Shown here: piece by piece, positions 63,960 to 64,000 of the stretch
How the letters are laid out: every line of letters starts with the position of its first letter
Position numbering within the stretch: the stretch's first letter is position 1
NCBI RefSeq assembly: GCF_003946915.1
Contig: NZ_RPOC01000014.1
Location: 47,180 to 111,179, forward strand
Source of the DNA: Flavobacterium ustbae
GTDB lineage: Bacteria; Bacteroidota; Bacteroidia; Flavobacteriales; Flavobacteriaceae
Reading direction: 5' to 3'
DNA length: 64,000 nt
Notes under the pieces: model-generated
Database searches by the model: none
Seen by the model: only the letters and a program-made list of their open reading frames with translations
Told to the model about the DNA's origin: nothing
Program-made: the position numbers and the translations under genes

Positions 63960-64000
63960 ATGAGAGTACATTCGCGTCTAAATAGTTCAAAGAAACATAT
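63960..64000 (+). CDS. Possible start of a gene running off the window
   Basis: ATG at 63960 opens 13 codons (MRVHSRLNSSKKH) to the window edge. TGTAAATTTAC lies about 25 bp before it but is not a strict promoter match. Too short to identify. Confidence 0.3.
   Translation, partial: MRVHSRLNSSKKH

Noticed and set aside
1..64000. tRNA, rRNA, IS element or prophage
   Set aside because: No T-loop type sequences, transposase, integrase or phage genes were found by reading; small RNAs cannot be excluded.

Overview
The window is one contiguous piece of chromosome from a low-GC member of the Bacteroidetes, almost certainly a Flavobacterium-type organism. The evidence is the AT-rich composition, promoters with the Bacteroidetes -7 motif TAnnTTTG close to start codons, almost no Shine-Dalgarno sequences, lipoprotein signals of the SC-(N/D/K) type, a type IX secretion (T9SS) tail relic, succinyl/acetyl-ornithine type arginine genes (argF'), and DUF6377, SusCD-free glycosidase and YtxJ-type genes typical of the family. 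I saw no rRNA, tRNA, CRISPR array, transposase, integrase or phage gene.

Layout. 1-6.4 kb: proline/arginine biosynthesis on the + strand (proA end, proB, argF', argB, an argE-type deacetylase, argH), every spacer being filled by a repeat, nearly always a hairpin-forming one. 6.5-7.8 kb: a secreted pectate lyase on the - strand whose T9SS C-terminal tail has been cut off by a stop codon and a frameshift. 8-14.9 kb: two overlapping DUF2157-like membrane proteins, YtxJ, ClpB, a tiny membrane peptide and a DUF808 protein. 15.2-16.3 kb: a small lipoprotein and a toxin-antitoxin pair whose toxin is frameshifted. 16.3-25.3 kb: putrescine synthesis from agmatine (aguB, aguA), OmpA and a choice-of-anchor I lipoprotein, fahA, glyA, miaE. 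25.6-33.7 kb: guaC, a GNAT enzyme, a pentapeptide-repeat protein, an outer-membrane barrel, a two-component system, a Usp-like protein and a bestrophin-like channel.

33.9-38.9 kb: MocR-type regulator divergent from an EamA/RarD transporter, then a large acyl-CoA dehydrogenase. 39.1-45.2 kb: a carbohydrate block (DUF6377 regulator, GH3, DUF1349, acyltransferase). 45.3-55 kb: OYE flavoprotein with an ArsR regulator, TlpA thioredoxin, a GH2 glycosidase, AraC regulator, cupin and zinc alcohol dehydrogenase. 55.2-62.9 kb looks like a general-stress island: DUF4142, an AT-rich three-gene unknown membrane module, a Rho_N-like protein, topoisomerase IB, DUF1328, a DUF5661-like protein, a very acidic protein, YciF-type DUF892, an Fpg/Nei glycosylase and DUF72. 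62.9-63.9 kb is a gene-free tandem array of about 180-bp units.

The most unusual feature is structural: at least ten different families of intergenic inverted repeats, often nested inside one another, and a 16-bp palindrome (TCCCGAAGCTTCGGGA and variants) that in one place sits inside the arm of a larger repeat. Coding functions are inferred from visible motifs and general family knowledge; no database search was run.
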